Positions 25,406-32,405 of a stretch of DNA of 32,405 nt are shown piece by piece. The notes below the pieces were generated by a model that saw only the letters and a list, made by a program, of their open reading frames with translations, did not search any database and was not told the origin of the DNA. The DNA is from Kitasatospora indigofera (GTDB taxonomy: Bacteria > Actinomycetota > Actinomycetes > Streptomycetales > Streptomycetaceae). Both the position numbers and the translations under genes were made by a program. Location of the stretch: contig NZ_BNBO01000081.1 in assembly GCF_014655955.1 (NCBI RefSeq), positions 1 to 32,405 of the forward strand, written 5' to 3'. Each line of letters starts with the position of its first letter. Positions within the stretch are counted from its first letter, which is position 1.

Positions 25406-25996
25406 ATGATCGAGAACACGGGGATGAACACCTACCAGCGCCTGGCCGTCCGGCTGCACGAGCTCGGCATGATCACCCGCCGGAAGGCGGACGAGTCGGT
25501 CGCGTGCACCGCCGACTGGGGCGAGCCCGAACCGAACCGGCGTACCGAGGAGTTGACCGGGGTGCTCGAAGTCTGTGACGTGGCCCTGCAGGCCCACGGC
25601 GAGGACGTCGACTTCGCCGAGGGCGCCTACGCCGGCATCTTGGAGGACGCGGGGCGGATGATCGGTGGCGCGGTCACCGTCACGGACGTGGAACTGGTCG
25701 GCGAGATCGGCTCGTCGCGGGATCTCGACTTCAAGGTCAACGGCGAGCCCAGGTCCTGGCGGATCGAGCAGGAGTCCGACGACTACCTCGACCTGGGCGC
25801 CGTCGAGCAGGGCATCTCGGACCTCGTCCCGGGCGGCGACGACCCGCGGGTCTTCCACTGCGTCCCCGGCGACGGCGCCTGCGCCGACGACTACTACCTG
25901 CTGGCCACCCCCGAGCAGGCGGCCGTGCTGCGCGACGAGTTCGACCTGCGCATCGAGATCCGCGGCGCGGACGGACTGCCCGTCCGCGAGCAGTAG
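25406..25996 (+). CDS. Acidic hypothetical protein
   Basis: 196 residues, no recognised family. It is strongly acidic and lacks signal or membrane segments. The N-terminal half is helical (YQRLAVRLHELGMITRRKAD; TEELTGVLEVCDVALQAHGE), the second half looks strand-rich (VTVTDVELVGEIGSSRDLDF, SWRIEQESDDYLDLGAVEQG, VFHCVPGDGACADDYYLLAT). Small acidic alpha/beta proteins of this kind include immunity proteins, but I see no toxin next to it. The start could be ATG 25406 (CAGAAT, a -10-like hexamer, ends 7 nt before it) or ATG 25424. Confidence 0.65.
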   Translation: MIENTGMNTYQRLAVRLHELGMITRRKADESVACTADWGEPEPNRRTEELTGVLEVCDVALQAHGEDVDFAEGAYAGILEDAGRMIGGAVTVTDVELVGEIGSSRDLDFKVNGEPRSWRIEQESDDYLDLGAVEQGISDLVPGGDDPRVFHCVPGDGACADDYYLLATPEQAAVLRDEFDLRIEIRGADGLPVREQ

Positions 25997-26051
25997 CCCC
26001 GCCCCGAGCCGGGCCCTGGCGCGGAGCCCCCGGCGGAGGGCGCACCAAGGA

Positions 26052-26067
26052 TGTGACCCACGTCATA
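26052..26067 (+). promoter_or_regulatory. CRP-like site upstream of the sigma-factor operon
   Basis: TGTGA, six bases, TCATA: one mismatch to the Crp/FNR consensus TGTGA-N6-TCACA. It lies 166 bp before the sigma-factor start in a 236-bp gap otherwise without visible features. Candidate only. Confidence 0.3.
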
Positions 26068-26232
26068 GGTCCGACGTGCATAGCCGTGCGAGGTCCAGTG
26101 CCTTATCAGGGGTACAGGAACGCGTCCGTGGTCGGAGGGCGGCGCACGTCGTCGACGACGCGTGCGCCGCACCGCTCCCCGCGGGAGCGCAGCAGGGGCC
26201 GGCGTGTTCGGCGGGGAGGCAAGGGGTCGAGG

Positions 26233-26742
26233 GTGACGGGGCAGGCGCGGGTCGAGGAGTTCGACCGCTTCGTGGCGGCTCGCTGGCCGGCGCTGCTCCA
26301 CCTGGCCCGGCTGCTCACCGGCGGGGACCGGCACCGGGCGGAGGACCTGCTGCAGGAGGCGCTCGTCAAGCTGTGGTTCGCCTGGCCCAGGGTGGCCGAG
26401 CAGGCACCCGAGGCGTACGTCCGGAAGGTGCTGGCGCGTGCGGCGGCCCGGTCGGCGCGGCGTCGATGGTGGGGCGAGCAGCCCGTCGGCCGGCTGCCCG
26501 ACCCGCCCGGGGCCGCGGACGAGGCGGCCGCGGCGGACGAGCGGACCATGCTGGAGGCCCTGCTGGCGTTGCTGCCGGCCCGGCAGCGGGCCGCGGTGGT
26601 GCTGCGCTACTACCAGGACCTGCCCGAGGGGCAGGTCGCGGAGGTGCTCGGCTGCCCGCTGGGTACCGCCCGGTCGCTGACGGCCCGTGGCGTCGCACGG
26701 CTGCGGCAGTTGCTCGCCGAGGCGGTCAGCCCGGTGGAGTGA
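26233..26742 (+). CDS. SigE-family (ECF-like) RNA polymerase sigma factor
   Basis: 169 residues. Region 2 is FDRFVAARWPALLHLARLLT and AEDLLQEALVKLWFAW, followed by EAYVRKVLARAAARSARRRW. Region 4 is LLALLPARQRAAVVLRYYQD, LPEGQVAEVLGCPLGTARSL and the terminal TARGVARLRQLL. Length and sequence match the actinobacterial SigE family (TIGR02983). It directs RNA polymerase to its own promoter class, and members are usually paired with a membrane partner, here the next gene. GTG 26233 is preferred because AAGGGG lies 6 nt upstream and region 2 then begins about 10 residues in. Confidence 0.87.
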   Translation: MTGQARVEEFDRFVAARWPALLHLARLLTGGDRHRAEDLLQEALVKLWFAWPRVAEQAPEAYVRKVLARAAARSARRRWWGEQPVGRLPDPPGAADEAAAADERTMLEALLALLPARQRAAVVLRYYQDLPEGQVAEVLGCPLGTARSLTARGVARLRQLLAEAVSPVE

Positions 26743-26836
26743 GAACCGTCTCCGGCGATGTGGGCCGTGGGTGAGGACCGTACGAGGTGGACCGCGCGGG
26801 TGAGCCGTGCGGGGTGAGTTGGGTCAGGAGGGCCGG

Positions 26837-27280
26837 GTGACCAGGGGAGCCATGGATCGCTTCGAGCAGGAGCTGGTACGGATGATGCGCGAGGGGCAGG
26901 AGGAGACGCCCTACGAGGACCGCCACCGCTCCCGCCTGCACGCCGGCGTGCAGGCCCGGAGGCGGGTCCGGACGGCGTGGGCGGCCGCCGGATCGGTGCT
27001 GACCGCCACCGGACTCTGCGTCGCACTGCTGCTCGTCGCGGGTTCCTTCTCCGGGGGCGGTCCGGCCGGCCCCCGGCCGCGGCCCCTCGTCTCCGCCGAG
27101 TCGGTGACCATGACGTCGCCTGGCCACCCCGCCTCCACCGCCCAGGGGGCGCCGGCGCCGTACCGCCTGTCGACGCCCGGGCCGACGCCCGGGCCCGGCC
27201 GGATCTCGGTGCCCGGCCCGGCGACGGGGCCGAGCCCGATCTCGCTGCCCCGGCCGGGTACGGGCGGTCCCGTCGGGTGA
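26837..27280 (+). CDS. Membrane protein with Pro/Ser/Thr-rich outer tail, putative sigma partner
   Basis: 147 residues. A charged cytoplasmic part (1-47, Arg-rich just before the membrane), one hydrophobic segment (about 48-70, AAGSVLTATGLCVALLLVAG) and an extracytoplasmic tail of some 75 residues rich in Pro, Gly, Ser and Thr, with repeats such as STPGPTPGPG and GPSPISLPRP. Its position after a SigE-family gene suggests it is that sigma factor's membrane-bound partner or anti-sigma, though no zinc-binding H-x3-C-x2-C motif is present. The tail is the kind of segment protein O-mannosyltransferases modify, and such an enzyme is encoded next. GTG 26837 has AGGAGG 5 nt upstream; ATG 26852 is the alternative. 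Confidence 0.65.
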   Translation: MTRGAMDRFEQELVRMMREGQEETPYEDRHRSRLHAGVQARRRVRTAWAAAGSVLTATGLCVALLLVAGSFSGGGPAGPRPRPLVSAESVTMTSPGHPASTAQGAPAPYRLSTPGPTPGPGRISVPGPATGPSPISLPRPGTGGPVG

Positions 27281-27366
27281 GGTCTGCCCCGCCGGCGGGC
27301 GACCCGCCGGCCGCCGGGCACCCCGCCCCCGCTCGTCCCGCCCTCCCCGAGGAGAAGGCCCGCCAC

Positions 27367-29088
27367 GTGACACCCGAGAACGCGACCGCTCTCGCCGGCC
27401 CGCCGCAACCGGAGGCCGACCGACGGCCGACCGCGTGGGAGCGGCAGCTGCACCGCGCCGGGTACGCCGTCCGCCCGCAGCTCTCCGTCCGCGACCGTCT
27501 GGTGGCGCCGTTCCCCGAGCCCGGGTCGCGGATGCGGCGCCCTCCCCGGCTGTCCCCGGCGGCGCTGCGCCGGCTGGCGCGCTGGTCCGGCTGGGGCGGG
27601 CCGCTGCTGGTGACGCTCCTCGCCGGGCTGGCGCGCTTCTGGCGGCTGGGCAGCCCGCGGGCGGTCGTGTTCGACGAGACGTACTACGCCAAGGACGCCT
27701 GGTCGCTGCTGCGGCTCGGCTACGAGGGCAGCTGGCCGGACCGTCTGGTCGCCGACCCGCAGATCCTCGGCCACCCCCAGGTGATCCCGCTCTCCGGCTC
27801 CGGGGCCTTCGTCGCGCACCCGCCGGCCGGCAAGTGGGTGATCGCCCTCGGCGAGTGGATGTTCGGCCTCGGCCCGTTCGGCTGGCGCTTCATGACGGCG
27901 GCCCTGGGCACGCTGTCGGTGCTGATGCTGTGCCGCATCGGGCGCCGGCTGTTCCGCTCCACCGTACTGGGCTGCCTGGCCGGGGCGCTGATGGCGGTGG
28001 ACGGCCTGCACTACGTGATGAGCCGCACCGCGCTGCTCGACCTCGTCGTGATGGTCTTCGCCCTGGCGGCGTTCGGCTGCCTGCTGATCGACCGGGACCG
28101 TGCGCGGGCCCGGCTCGCCGCCGCCCTGCCGGCCGGAGGGGACGGCCCGGCGCACCCGGACGGGCACACCGCCGCCCGCGCCGGGACGGGCCCGCGGCCC
28201 TGGCGGCTCGCGGCCGGCGCCTTCCTCGGCCTGTCGGCCTCGGTCAAGTGGAACGGCCTGTACTTCCTCGCCTTCTTCCTCGTGCTCACCCTGCTGTGGG
28301 ACGCCGGTGCCCGGCGCACCGCGGGCGCGGACCGCCCCTACCGCGCGGTGCTGCGCCGGGACTTGGGGTCGGCGCTCTCCCTCGTGCTGGTCACCGCCCT
28401 GACCTACCTGGCGACCTGGACCGGGTGGCTCCGGTCCGACCAGGGGTACGGGCGCCACTGGGCGGACGGGCGCGGCGGCACCTGGTCGTGGGTCCCGGCA
28501 GCGCTCCGCAGCCTGTGGCACTACGAGTACCAGGTGTACGAGTTCAACGTGGGGCTGAGCACGCCCCACCCGTACGAGTCGAACCCCTGGAGCTGGCTGG
28601 TCCTCGGGCGTCCCGTGCTGTTCCACTACACGCAGGCGGAGCCCGGCACGGCCGGCTGCCACGCGGCGACCGCCTGCTCGCAGACGATCCTGGCCCTCGG
28701 CACACCGCTCCTGTGGTGGTCGGCCTGCTGCGCGCTGATGTACCTGCTCTTCCGGTGGGCGCTGCGACGCGACTGGCGCGCCGGCGCCGTCCTGTGCGGG
28801 GCGGGGGCCGGCTACCTGCCCTGGTTCCTGTACCAGGACCGCACGATCTTCTCCTTCTACGCGGTCGCCTTCGTGCCGTACCTGAGCCTGGCCGTGACGA
28901 TGATGCTGGCAGCCCTGCCCGGGCCGCCGGGGGCGGGCGAGCGGCGGCGCGTCCGGGGCGTGCTGGTGGCACTCGCGCTCGTCCTGCTGATCGGCTGGAA
29001 CTTCGTGCACTTCGTCCCGGTCTACACGGGGCAGAGCATCCCGTACGCCGACTGGCGCGCCAGGCTGTGGCTCGACAGCTGGTTCTGA
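27367..29088 (+). CDS. pmt: Protein O-mannosyltransferase (Pmt, GT39)
   Basis: 573 residues, about ten membrane segments. The enzyme transfers mannose from polyprenyl-phosphate-mannose to Ser/Thr of exported proteins during Sec export. The catalytic DE pair lies in the first outer loop (VVFDETYYAKDAW, D103/E104); GHPQVIPLSGSGAFVAHPPA, SASVKWNGLYFLAFF, the Pro/Trp segment HPYESNPWSWLVLGRP and FLYQDRTIFSFYAVAFVPYL are further GT39 signatures. Streptomyces Pmt and Mycobacterium tuberculosis Rv1002c have this length and order. The GTG at 27367 follows GAGGAGAAGG by about 9 nt. It probably belongs to the same transcription unit as the sigma factor and its membrane partner, 86 bp upstream. The N-terminal 70 residues are a basic cytoplasmic extension. 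Confidence 0.9.
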   Translation: MTPENATALAGPPQPEADRRPTAWERQLHRAGYAVRPQLSVRDRLVAPFPEPGSRMRRPPRLSPAALRRLARWSGWGGPLLVTLLAGLARFWRLGSPRAVVFDETYYAKDAWSLLRLGYEGSWPDRLVADPQILGHPQVIPLSGSGAFVAHPPAGKWVIALGEWMFGLGPFGWRFMTAALGTLSVLMLCRIGRRLFRSTVLGCLAGALMAVDGLHYVMSRTALLDLVVMVFALAAFGCLLIDRDRARARLAAALPAGGDGPAHPDGHTAARAGTGPRPWRLAAGAFLGLSASVKWNGLYFLAFFLVLTLLWDAGARRTAGADRPYRAVLRRDLGSALSLVLVTALTYLATWTGWLRSDQGYGRHWADGRGGTWSWVPAALRSLWHYEYQVYEFNVGLSTPHPYESNPWSWLVLGRPVLFHYTQAEPGTAGCHAATACSQTILALGTPLLWWSACCALMYLLFRWALRRDWRAGAVLCGAGAGYLPWFLYQDRTIFSFYAVAFVPYLSLAVTMMLAALPGPPGAGERRRVRGVLVALALVLLIGWNFVHFVPVYTGQSIPYADWRARLWLDSWF

Positions 29089-29124
29089 GCCCGGCCGCGC
29101 GCCCCGCCCGCGCCGGGAGGCTCG

Positions 29125-29155
29125 GAGGTTCGCCGCGCGGAACGCGGTGAGCCTC
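29125..29155 (+). terminator. Terminator-like hairpin after pmt
   Basis: GAGGTTCGCCGCG (29125-29137) pairs with CGCGGTGAGCCTC (29143-29155): 13 pairs, two of them G-U, around the loop CGGAA. It starts 36 nt after the pmt stop. No U-tract, as is common in this group. The rest of the gap to 29377 shows nothing clear. Confidence 0.6.
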
Positions 29156-29377
29156 TCGGCTGCCGGCACGGGCGGTGACGGCCGGGCCGGCATCGGCCCC
29201 GCCGGCAGGATGACCCGGCATGGCGCCGTGCACATCCGTCGAATGACGTACCGGGCCACCGGCACACGGGTCTCGCCGAACACCGTCGAACGACGCAAGA
29301 CCCCGAGGGGCGCGGCGGACGAGAATTCCATCCGTCGGGCACACCGCCCGACGAGAGCCGGCCCCGTCCCTCGGGGG

Positions 29378-29575
29378 TCAAGGACGGTCGCCGGTACCCC
29401 GGAACCACCGTCCGAGGTGCAGATCCAGGCACGGGCCGACGCTCGGGCCGAGGCTCAGCGCCAGATACGGATCGACGGTGGCACAGGCGTTCCAGAGGAC
29501 CTCCGGATCGAAGGTGCCACCAGGGGTGCGCTCGCGGACCGTACCGGCCCCGGGGGTGATGCCCTCGTCGTTCAT
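29378..29575 (-). CDS. Small Cys-containing protein of unknown function
   Basis: 65 residues, start ATG 29575 with GAGGAG 6 nt upstream. An N-terminal polar part (MNDEGITPGAGTVRERTPGG) is followed by a more conserved-looking DPEVLWNACATVDPYLALSL and GPSVGPCLDLHLGRWFRG with two cysteines 20 residues apart. I do not recognise a family. The leader-plus-core look invites a RiPP-precursor reading, but no modification enzyme is encoded nearby, so a small disulfide- or metal-linked protein is as likely. Its upstream region is AT-rich and contains a TAACCT palindrome that it shares with the divergent ohr gene. Confidence 0.5.
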   Translation of the reverse strand: MNDEGITPGAGTVRERTPGGTFDPEVLWNACATVDPYLALSLGPSVGPCLDLHLGRWFRGTGDRP

Positions 29576-29636
29576 CGTCCGCTCCTCGCCTCGTCGACGC
29601 CTTCATGACGCCCGACCAGCTTGGAACCTGCTTCAG

Positions 29637-29655
29637 TAACCTGTCAAGAAGGTTA
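29637..29655. promoter_or_regulatory. TAACCT palindrome in the gap before ohr
   Basis: TAACCT (29637-29642) and AGGTTA (29650-29655) are exact inverted repeats around 7 nt. A minus-strand TTGACA overlaps the centre (29648-29643), so a bound protein would cover the -35 of the small gene at 29575. A further AACCT half-site lies at 29625. The 297-bp gap is markedly AT-richer than its surroundings. Confidence 0.45.
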
Positions 29656-29872
29656 TTAGCACGCTTGCGCACGGACTCCATCCTGCGCAAGGCCCTCCGC
29701 CGCACCCGACCCGACTCATGGAAAATGGCCGACCGCCGGCTCATATGACCTCGGATCACCCTCAAGGGCCGAATGCCGGGTTGACGCCCAGCGAGACGCC
29801 TGGCAATAATCATCACCAGTTAGAACAGTTACTTCAGGGCGGATATGCCCCTACTCATGAGGAGACAGAGCC

Positions 29873-30304
29873 ATGGCAGTCAGCTACACCGGAGTGGTCA
29901 CCGTGACGGGCGAGGGTCGCAACGGCGGGCAGATCGCCGCGAGCGACGGACTCCTCGTCGCCCCGCTCGCCATCCCGAAGGAGCTGGGCGGCGCCGGCGG
30001 CGCCACCAACCCGGAGCAGCTGTTCGCCGCCGGCTGGGGGGCGTGCTTCCTCGGGGCCGTGCGCCGGGCCGCCGCCGAGCGGAAGGTCCGGCTGACCAGC
30101 ACCGCCATCACGGTCGAGGTGACGCTGACCCACGGCGAGGACGGCGGGTTCGGCCTGGGCGCGGTCCTCAACCTCGAACTCGGCGGCGTGGAGCAGGAAA
30201 CGGCCGTGGAGCTGGGCGACGCGGCACACCAGCTCTGCCCCTACTCCAAGGCGACGCGCGGGAACATCCCGGTCACCATCAACGCCGTCGCACTGGCCGG
30301 CTGA
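29873..30304 (+). CDS. ohr: Organic hydroperoxide resistance protein (Ohr/OsmC)
   Basis: 143 residues, one OsmC-fold domain. It reduces organic and fatty-acid hydroperoxides using lipoyl thiols. The two redox cysteines are present: C58 in AAGWGACFLGA (peroxidatic) and C122 in HQLCPYSKATRGN (resolving), with R16 and E48 in place for the active-site salt bridge. The segment GGATNPEQLFAAGW is the Ohr-subgroup signature that distinguishes it from OsmC proper. ATG 29873 follows GAGGAG by 8 nt. I see no OhrR regulator beside it. Confidence 0.93.
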   Translation: MAVSYTGVVTVTGEGRNGGQIAASDGLLVAPLAIPKELGGAGGATNPEQLFAAGWGACFLGAVRRAAAERKVRLTSTAITVEVTLTHGEDGGFGLGAVLNLELGGVEQETAVELGDAAHQLCPYSKATRGNIPVTINAVALAG

Positions 30305-30460
30305 CCCGCCGCCCATGAGCCTCCGCCCGGGCCGTGACCGTCCGACCGGTCCGGGCGGACCGTACCCGCGGGCTACCGCCCGTGGTCGATCGGGGCCCCG
30401 GCCGCAACCAAGGCCGAAGAGCCCCGGCAACGGCGTCCCGGCAGGGTGGCCGGGACACCC

Positions 30461-30504
30461 GCGGGGCGCGATGGCCGGTACCGGTGCCGGCCATCGCGCC
30501 CCGC
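30461..30504. repeat. Perfect 18-bp hairpin, first of two
   Basis: GCGGGGCGCGATGGCCGG (30461-30478) and CCGGCCATCGCGCCCCGC (30487-30504) pair without mismatch around an 8-nt loop. It lies 157 bp after the ohr stop, in the 504-bp gap between convergent genes. It can act as a bidirectional terminator. Confidence 0.8.
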
Positions 30505-30508
30505 CCCT

Positions 30509-30546
30509 GAGCTCCTGCTCGCCGTTCGCACGGCGAGCAGGAGCTC
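30509..30546. repeat. Perfect 17-bp hairpin, second of two
   Basis: GAGCTCCTGCTCGCCGT (30509-30525) and ACGGCGAGCAGGAGCTC (30530-30546) pair fully around the tetraloop TCGC. It follows the first hairpin after only 4 nt, and the two stems are unrelated in sequence. The rest of the gap (30305-30460 and 30547-30808) holds no gene I can support. Confidence 0.8.
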
Positions 30547-30808
30547 GGTCTCGTTGGACCGCTTGCGCGGGCCGAGCCGGGCAGCCGGGCCATCGGGGCG
30601 GAACGGTCATCACCCCGCCGAGGTCGAGCCCGAGGCGCTTGCGGCAGGTCGCGCCCGGGCCCTGAACGCCGTCTGCACACGTGTGACACCCGGGCGCGAG
30701 GCCGGACGGGCGGAACATGCGCTCGAACGGGGTGCGGGCGCGGCCACCCCCCGGCGCCGCACCCCCCGCGCCGTCCGCCTCAACGGCGGACCGGCCCCGG
30801 GGGCACGC

Positions 30809-31357
30809 TCACGCGCCGGCCCCGCTGTGCCGGCGGGCGCGGTAGCCGGCGGCCTTGACCCGGTTCCCGCAGGTCCTCATGGCACACCACTCGCGCCGGC
30901 GGCCGCGCGAACGGTCGAGGTAGACCTGGGCGCACTCGGGCCGGGCGCACTCCCGCAGGAGCGCCGCCTCGTCGCCGCCGATGATCTCGACGGTCTCACG
31001 GGCGAGGGCAGCGAGCCCCTGGGCCACGGTCCCGGTCCTGGTGGCACCGTCCGCGTGCAGGCGCAGCGTCACCGGCAGCCCCGCCGCGTGCCGATTCACC
31101 TCGGCGACGGCCCGCGGCGGCAGCGGCTCGCCGGCGAGGCGGGCGGCGACCAGCGCGTAGATCGACTCGCGCAGGTCCACGGCGATGTCGAGGTCGGTCC
31201 GGTCGGCACCGGGCGCGGCGTCGACCATGCCGGCCTCGACGAACCAGGCGTCGAGCCCGCCCGGGGTCGCCAGCTTCTCCGTCGGCACGGCGTTGCGCCG
31301 CGCGCGGAGGGTCCCGACGAAGTCGAGGGGCAGGGTCCCGCAGGGAAAGGCATGCAT
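30809..31357 (-). CDS. CGNR zinc-finger (ABATE-domain) regulator
   Basis: 182 residues. The N-terminal part (LPLDFVGTLRARRNAVPTEK, then LDAWFVEAG, DLRESIYALVAARLAGEPLP) is the ABATE stress-response domain. The C-terminal 45 residues are the CGNR finger: CARPECAQVYLDRSRGRRR, WCAMRTCGNRVKAAGYRARR, with two C-x4-C pairs and the name-giving CGNR. Such proteins are probable transcription regulators, often of nearby transporters. ATG 31357 is preferred because the family begins right at this FPCGTLPLDFV segment; upstream in-frame codons cross the palindrome at 31364. No partner gene is recognisable in the window. Confidence 0.88.
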   Translation of the reverse strand: MHAFPCGTLPLDFVGTLRARRNAVPTEKLATPGGLDAWFVEAGMVDAAPGADRTDLDIAVDLRESIYALVAARLAGEPLPPRAVAEVNRHAAGLPVTLRLHADGATRTGTVAQGLAALARETVEIIGGDEAALLRECARPECAQVYLDRSRGRRREWCAMRTCGNRVKAAGYRARRHSGAGA

Positions 31358-31363
31358 CACGTC

Positions 31364-31378
31364 ACCAGTTTGACTGGT
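31364..31378. promoter_or_regulatory. Palindrome directly before the CGNR gene
   Basis: ACCAGT (31364-31369), TTG, ACTGGT (31373-31378): perfect 6+3+6, extended by GT/AC outside one mismatched pair. It ends 7 bp upstream of the start codon, so a bound protein would block transcription or the start region. Autoregulation is the simplest reading. Confidence 0.65.
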
Positions 31379-31557
31379 TACCTTCACATGCGCAATGCCT
31401 CCCTTCGGATGCACTCACCTTCTGGGCCAGGGGGTGGCGAGCCTCGCCCGTGATCCCAGTCACCCTACAAGGGGGTAACGAGTGCGCGGCTGAGGTTCCC
31501 GGCGCCGCTCGTAGCCCGCAGCAGGTTCTGCCAGTCCGTCGTGACCGGGATGGGTCG

Positions 31558-32405
31558 TCAGTGGTGCTGGATTGCTGTTCCGGCGCGGTTGCACAGCATG
31601 TGGTCGATGTCGGAGAGGCGGCCCCAGCCCGGGCTGTGGCTGTTCCTGACGCCGGAGCGGATCTCGACGCGGGCCGTCAGGCCGCGTTCGTCGTCGCGCA
31701 GGGCGAGGCCGGCGGCGGCTTCGAGTCTGGCGTCGAAGTACGGGTGGGTCCGCCAGGTGCGCGGCGAATACGGCGCGCACCTCCGGGGTGTCGACGGCGG
31801 ACGTGGCGAGCGTGTCGAGGGCGTTCGTCCGGGTCACGGGCACGGGGTCGTCGGTGAGGCGCATCAGGGCCGCGACGGCTTCTTCGTGCTTGGTGGTCTT
31901 GGTGTGGAGGATCGTGGAAACTCTCGCCCGGACCCGGGGGTCGGCGTGATCGGCGTGCGGCAGGACCGCCGCGACGTCGGCGGAGTAGGAGGCGAAGGCG
32001 GCGATGCCGATGGCGAGGGCTTGAGGGTCCTGCTCGCTGTCCAGCAGCGGGCGCAGGAACGCTTCCGCCTCACGGGTGAACGGGAGCTCGGCGTCGTCGT
32101 CCTGGTCGACGCCGAGGCTGAACGCGATCGCCAGGTGGTTCATCGTGTCGAGTCCGAAGCGCCTGCGATCCAGGTCGGACGGGTCCTGGGCGGCCTCGTG
32201 CGCCCAGTCGAAGGTCTCCTGGTCGGCCCGGAGTCCCAGGTGGAAGACCGAGGACTCGACGGACGGACGGCCCCGCGACCCTCGCTCGCTACGTCCGCCT
32301 CCGCCGGTGCGGCCGCCCTGCCCACCGGGCGCGCCGGCCGGGTCGCCCCCGGCCGGGCTCCCGGCCCGCGCACCGGACGCGCCGCGGCCCGCGCACCCTG
32401 GGCGG
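31558..32405 (-). pseudogene. HEAT-repeat-like protein, frame-disrupted and cut by window edge
   Basis: Helical-repeat protein. Coding sense is clear from SVFHLGLRADQETFDWAHEA through FGLDTMNHLAIAFSLGVD and repeats such as HADHADPRVRARVSTILHTK and LTDDPVPVTRTNALDTLATS, the pattern of HEAT repeats. At about 31747 the frame changes: LADP continues as HPYFDARLEAAAGLALRDDE in another frame, reaching a stop at 31558. Two missing C (or one extra) in the CCC run explain it. On the other side the frame is open to the window edge without a start codon before ATG 32143. The 45-odd most N-terminal visible residues are a Gly/Ala/Pro/Arg-rich stretch, so either a linker to another domain or an upstream frame error lies there. 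Function unknown. Confidence 0.6.

Noticed and set aside
27170..27270. Repetitive CCCGGGCC-type sequence in the tail of the membrane protein gene
   Set aside because: Explained by codons for a Pro/Gly/Ser repeat, not an independent DNA repeat.
26911..29331. 806-codon minus-strand frame opposite pmt
   Set aside because: Antisense to a well-supported GT39 enzyme; product is low-complexity and has no recognisable fold.
31459..31479. GTCACCC / GGGTAAC near-inverted repeat beyond the HEAT stop
   Set aside because: One mismatch in seven and no promoter or gene start close enough to give it a role.

Overview
The window is very GC-rich with strong third-position G/C bias, frequent GTG starts, ATGA start/stop overlaps and several probable leaderless promoters. 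Together with the families present (SAV_915-type protein, BTAD regulator, SigE-family sigma factor, actinobacterial protein O-mannosyltransferase, CGNR regulator), this points to a chromosomal segment of a Streptomyces- or Kitasatospora-like actinomycete. I saw no tRNA, rRNA, CRISPR array, transposase or phage gene.

Region 1 (1-9100) looks like a stress/ion-homeostasis island. It has three APC-superfamily permeases on the minus strand (1-1036 partial, 1263-3143, 7130-9097); the second resembles the KimA potassium importer in layout. It also has a universal stress protein (3804-4352) coupled to a small four-helix membrane protein (3358-3789). Divergent from these is a translationally coupled operon: SAV_915-like protein, an AsnC/Lrp ligand-domain-like protein without an HTH, and a diaminopimelate decarboxylase (lysA) that carries a frameshift. 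Three promoters here (permease 2, stress protein, SAV_915 operon) share one operator layout: four CGTCAGG-like heptamers at offsets 0, 11, 32 and 43 bp, with a -10-like hexamer 34-35 bp after the last. This is the most interesting signal in the window and suggests a small regulon of an OmpR/PhoB-type response regulator.

Region 2 (9100-19620) holds a degraded ArsR-family gene beside a TSUP transporter; a MerR regulator with a C-terminal CC-motif domain coupled to a small Cys-Cys membrane protein (metal-type cassette); an alditol-oxidase-like flavoenzyme; a TIGR00027-type methyltransferase; a MOSC protein; a MarR/MFS efflux pair under a perfect 36-nt palindrome; and a BTAD regulator.

Region 3 (19620-26000) is a run of small accessory units: an alpha/beta hydrolase with an Asp nucleophile, a second hydrolase whose nucleophile Ser is replaced by Asn, a TetR regulator with its divergent target of unknown function, an HxlR regulator with its divergent NAD(P)-binding target, and an acidic hypothetical protein.

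Region 4 (26000-32405) carries a SigE-family sigma factor, a membrane protein with a Pro/Ser/Thr-rich outer tail, a protein O-mannosyltransferase, a small Cys-containing peptide gene, ohr, two back-to-back perfect hairpins, a CGNR zinc-finger regulator with a palindrome next to its start, and a frame-disrupted HEAT-like gene running off the right edge.

Three genes (lysA, the ArsR gene, the HEAT gene) have reading-frame breaks at G/C runs. Base-calling error has to be excluded before they are treated as pseudogenes, although the ArsR gene shows further decay.
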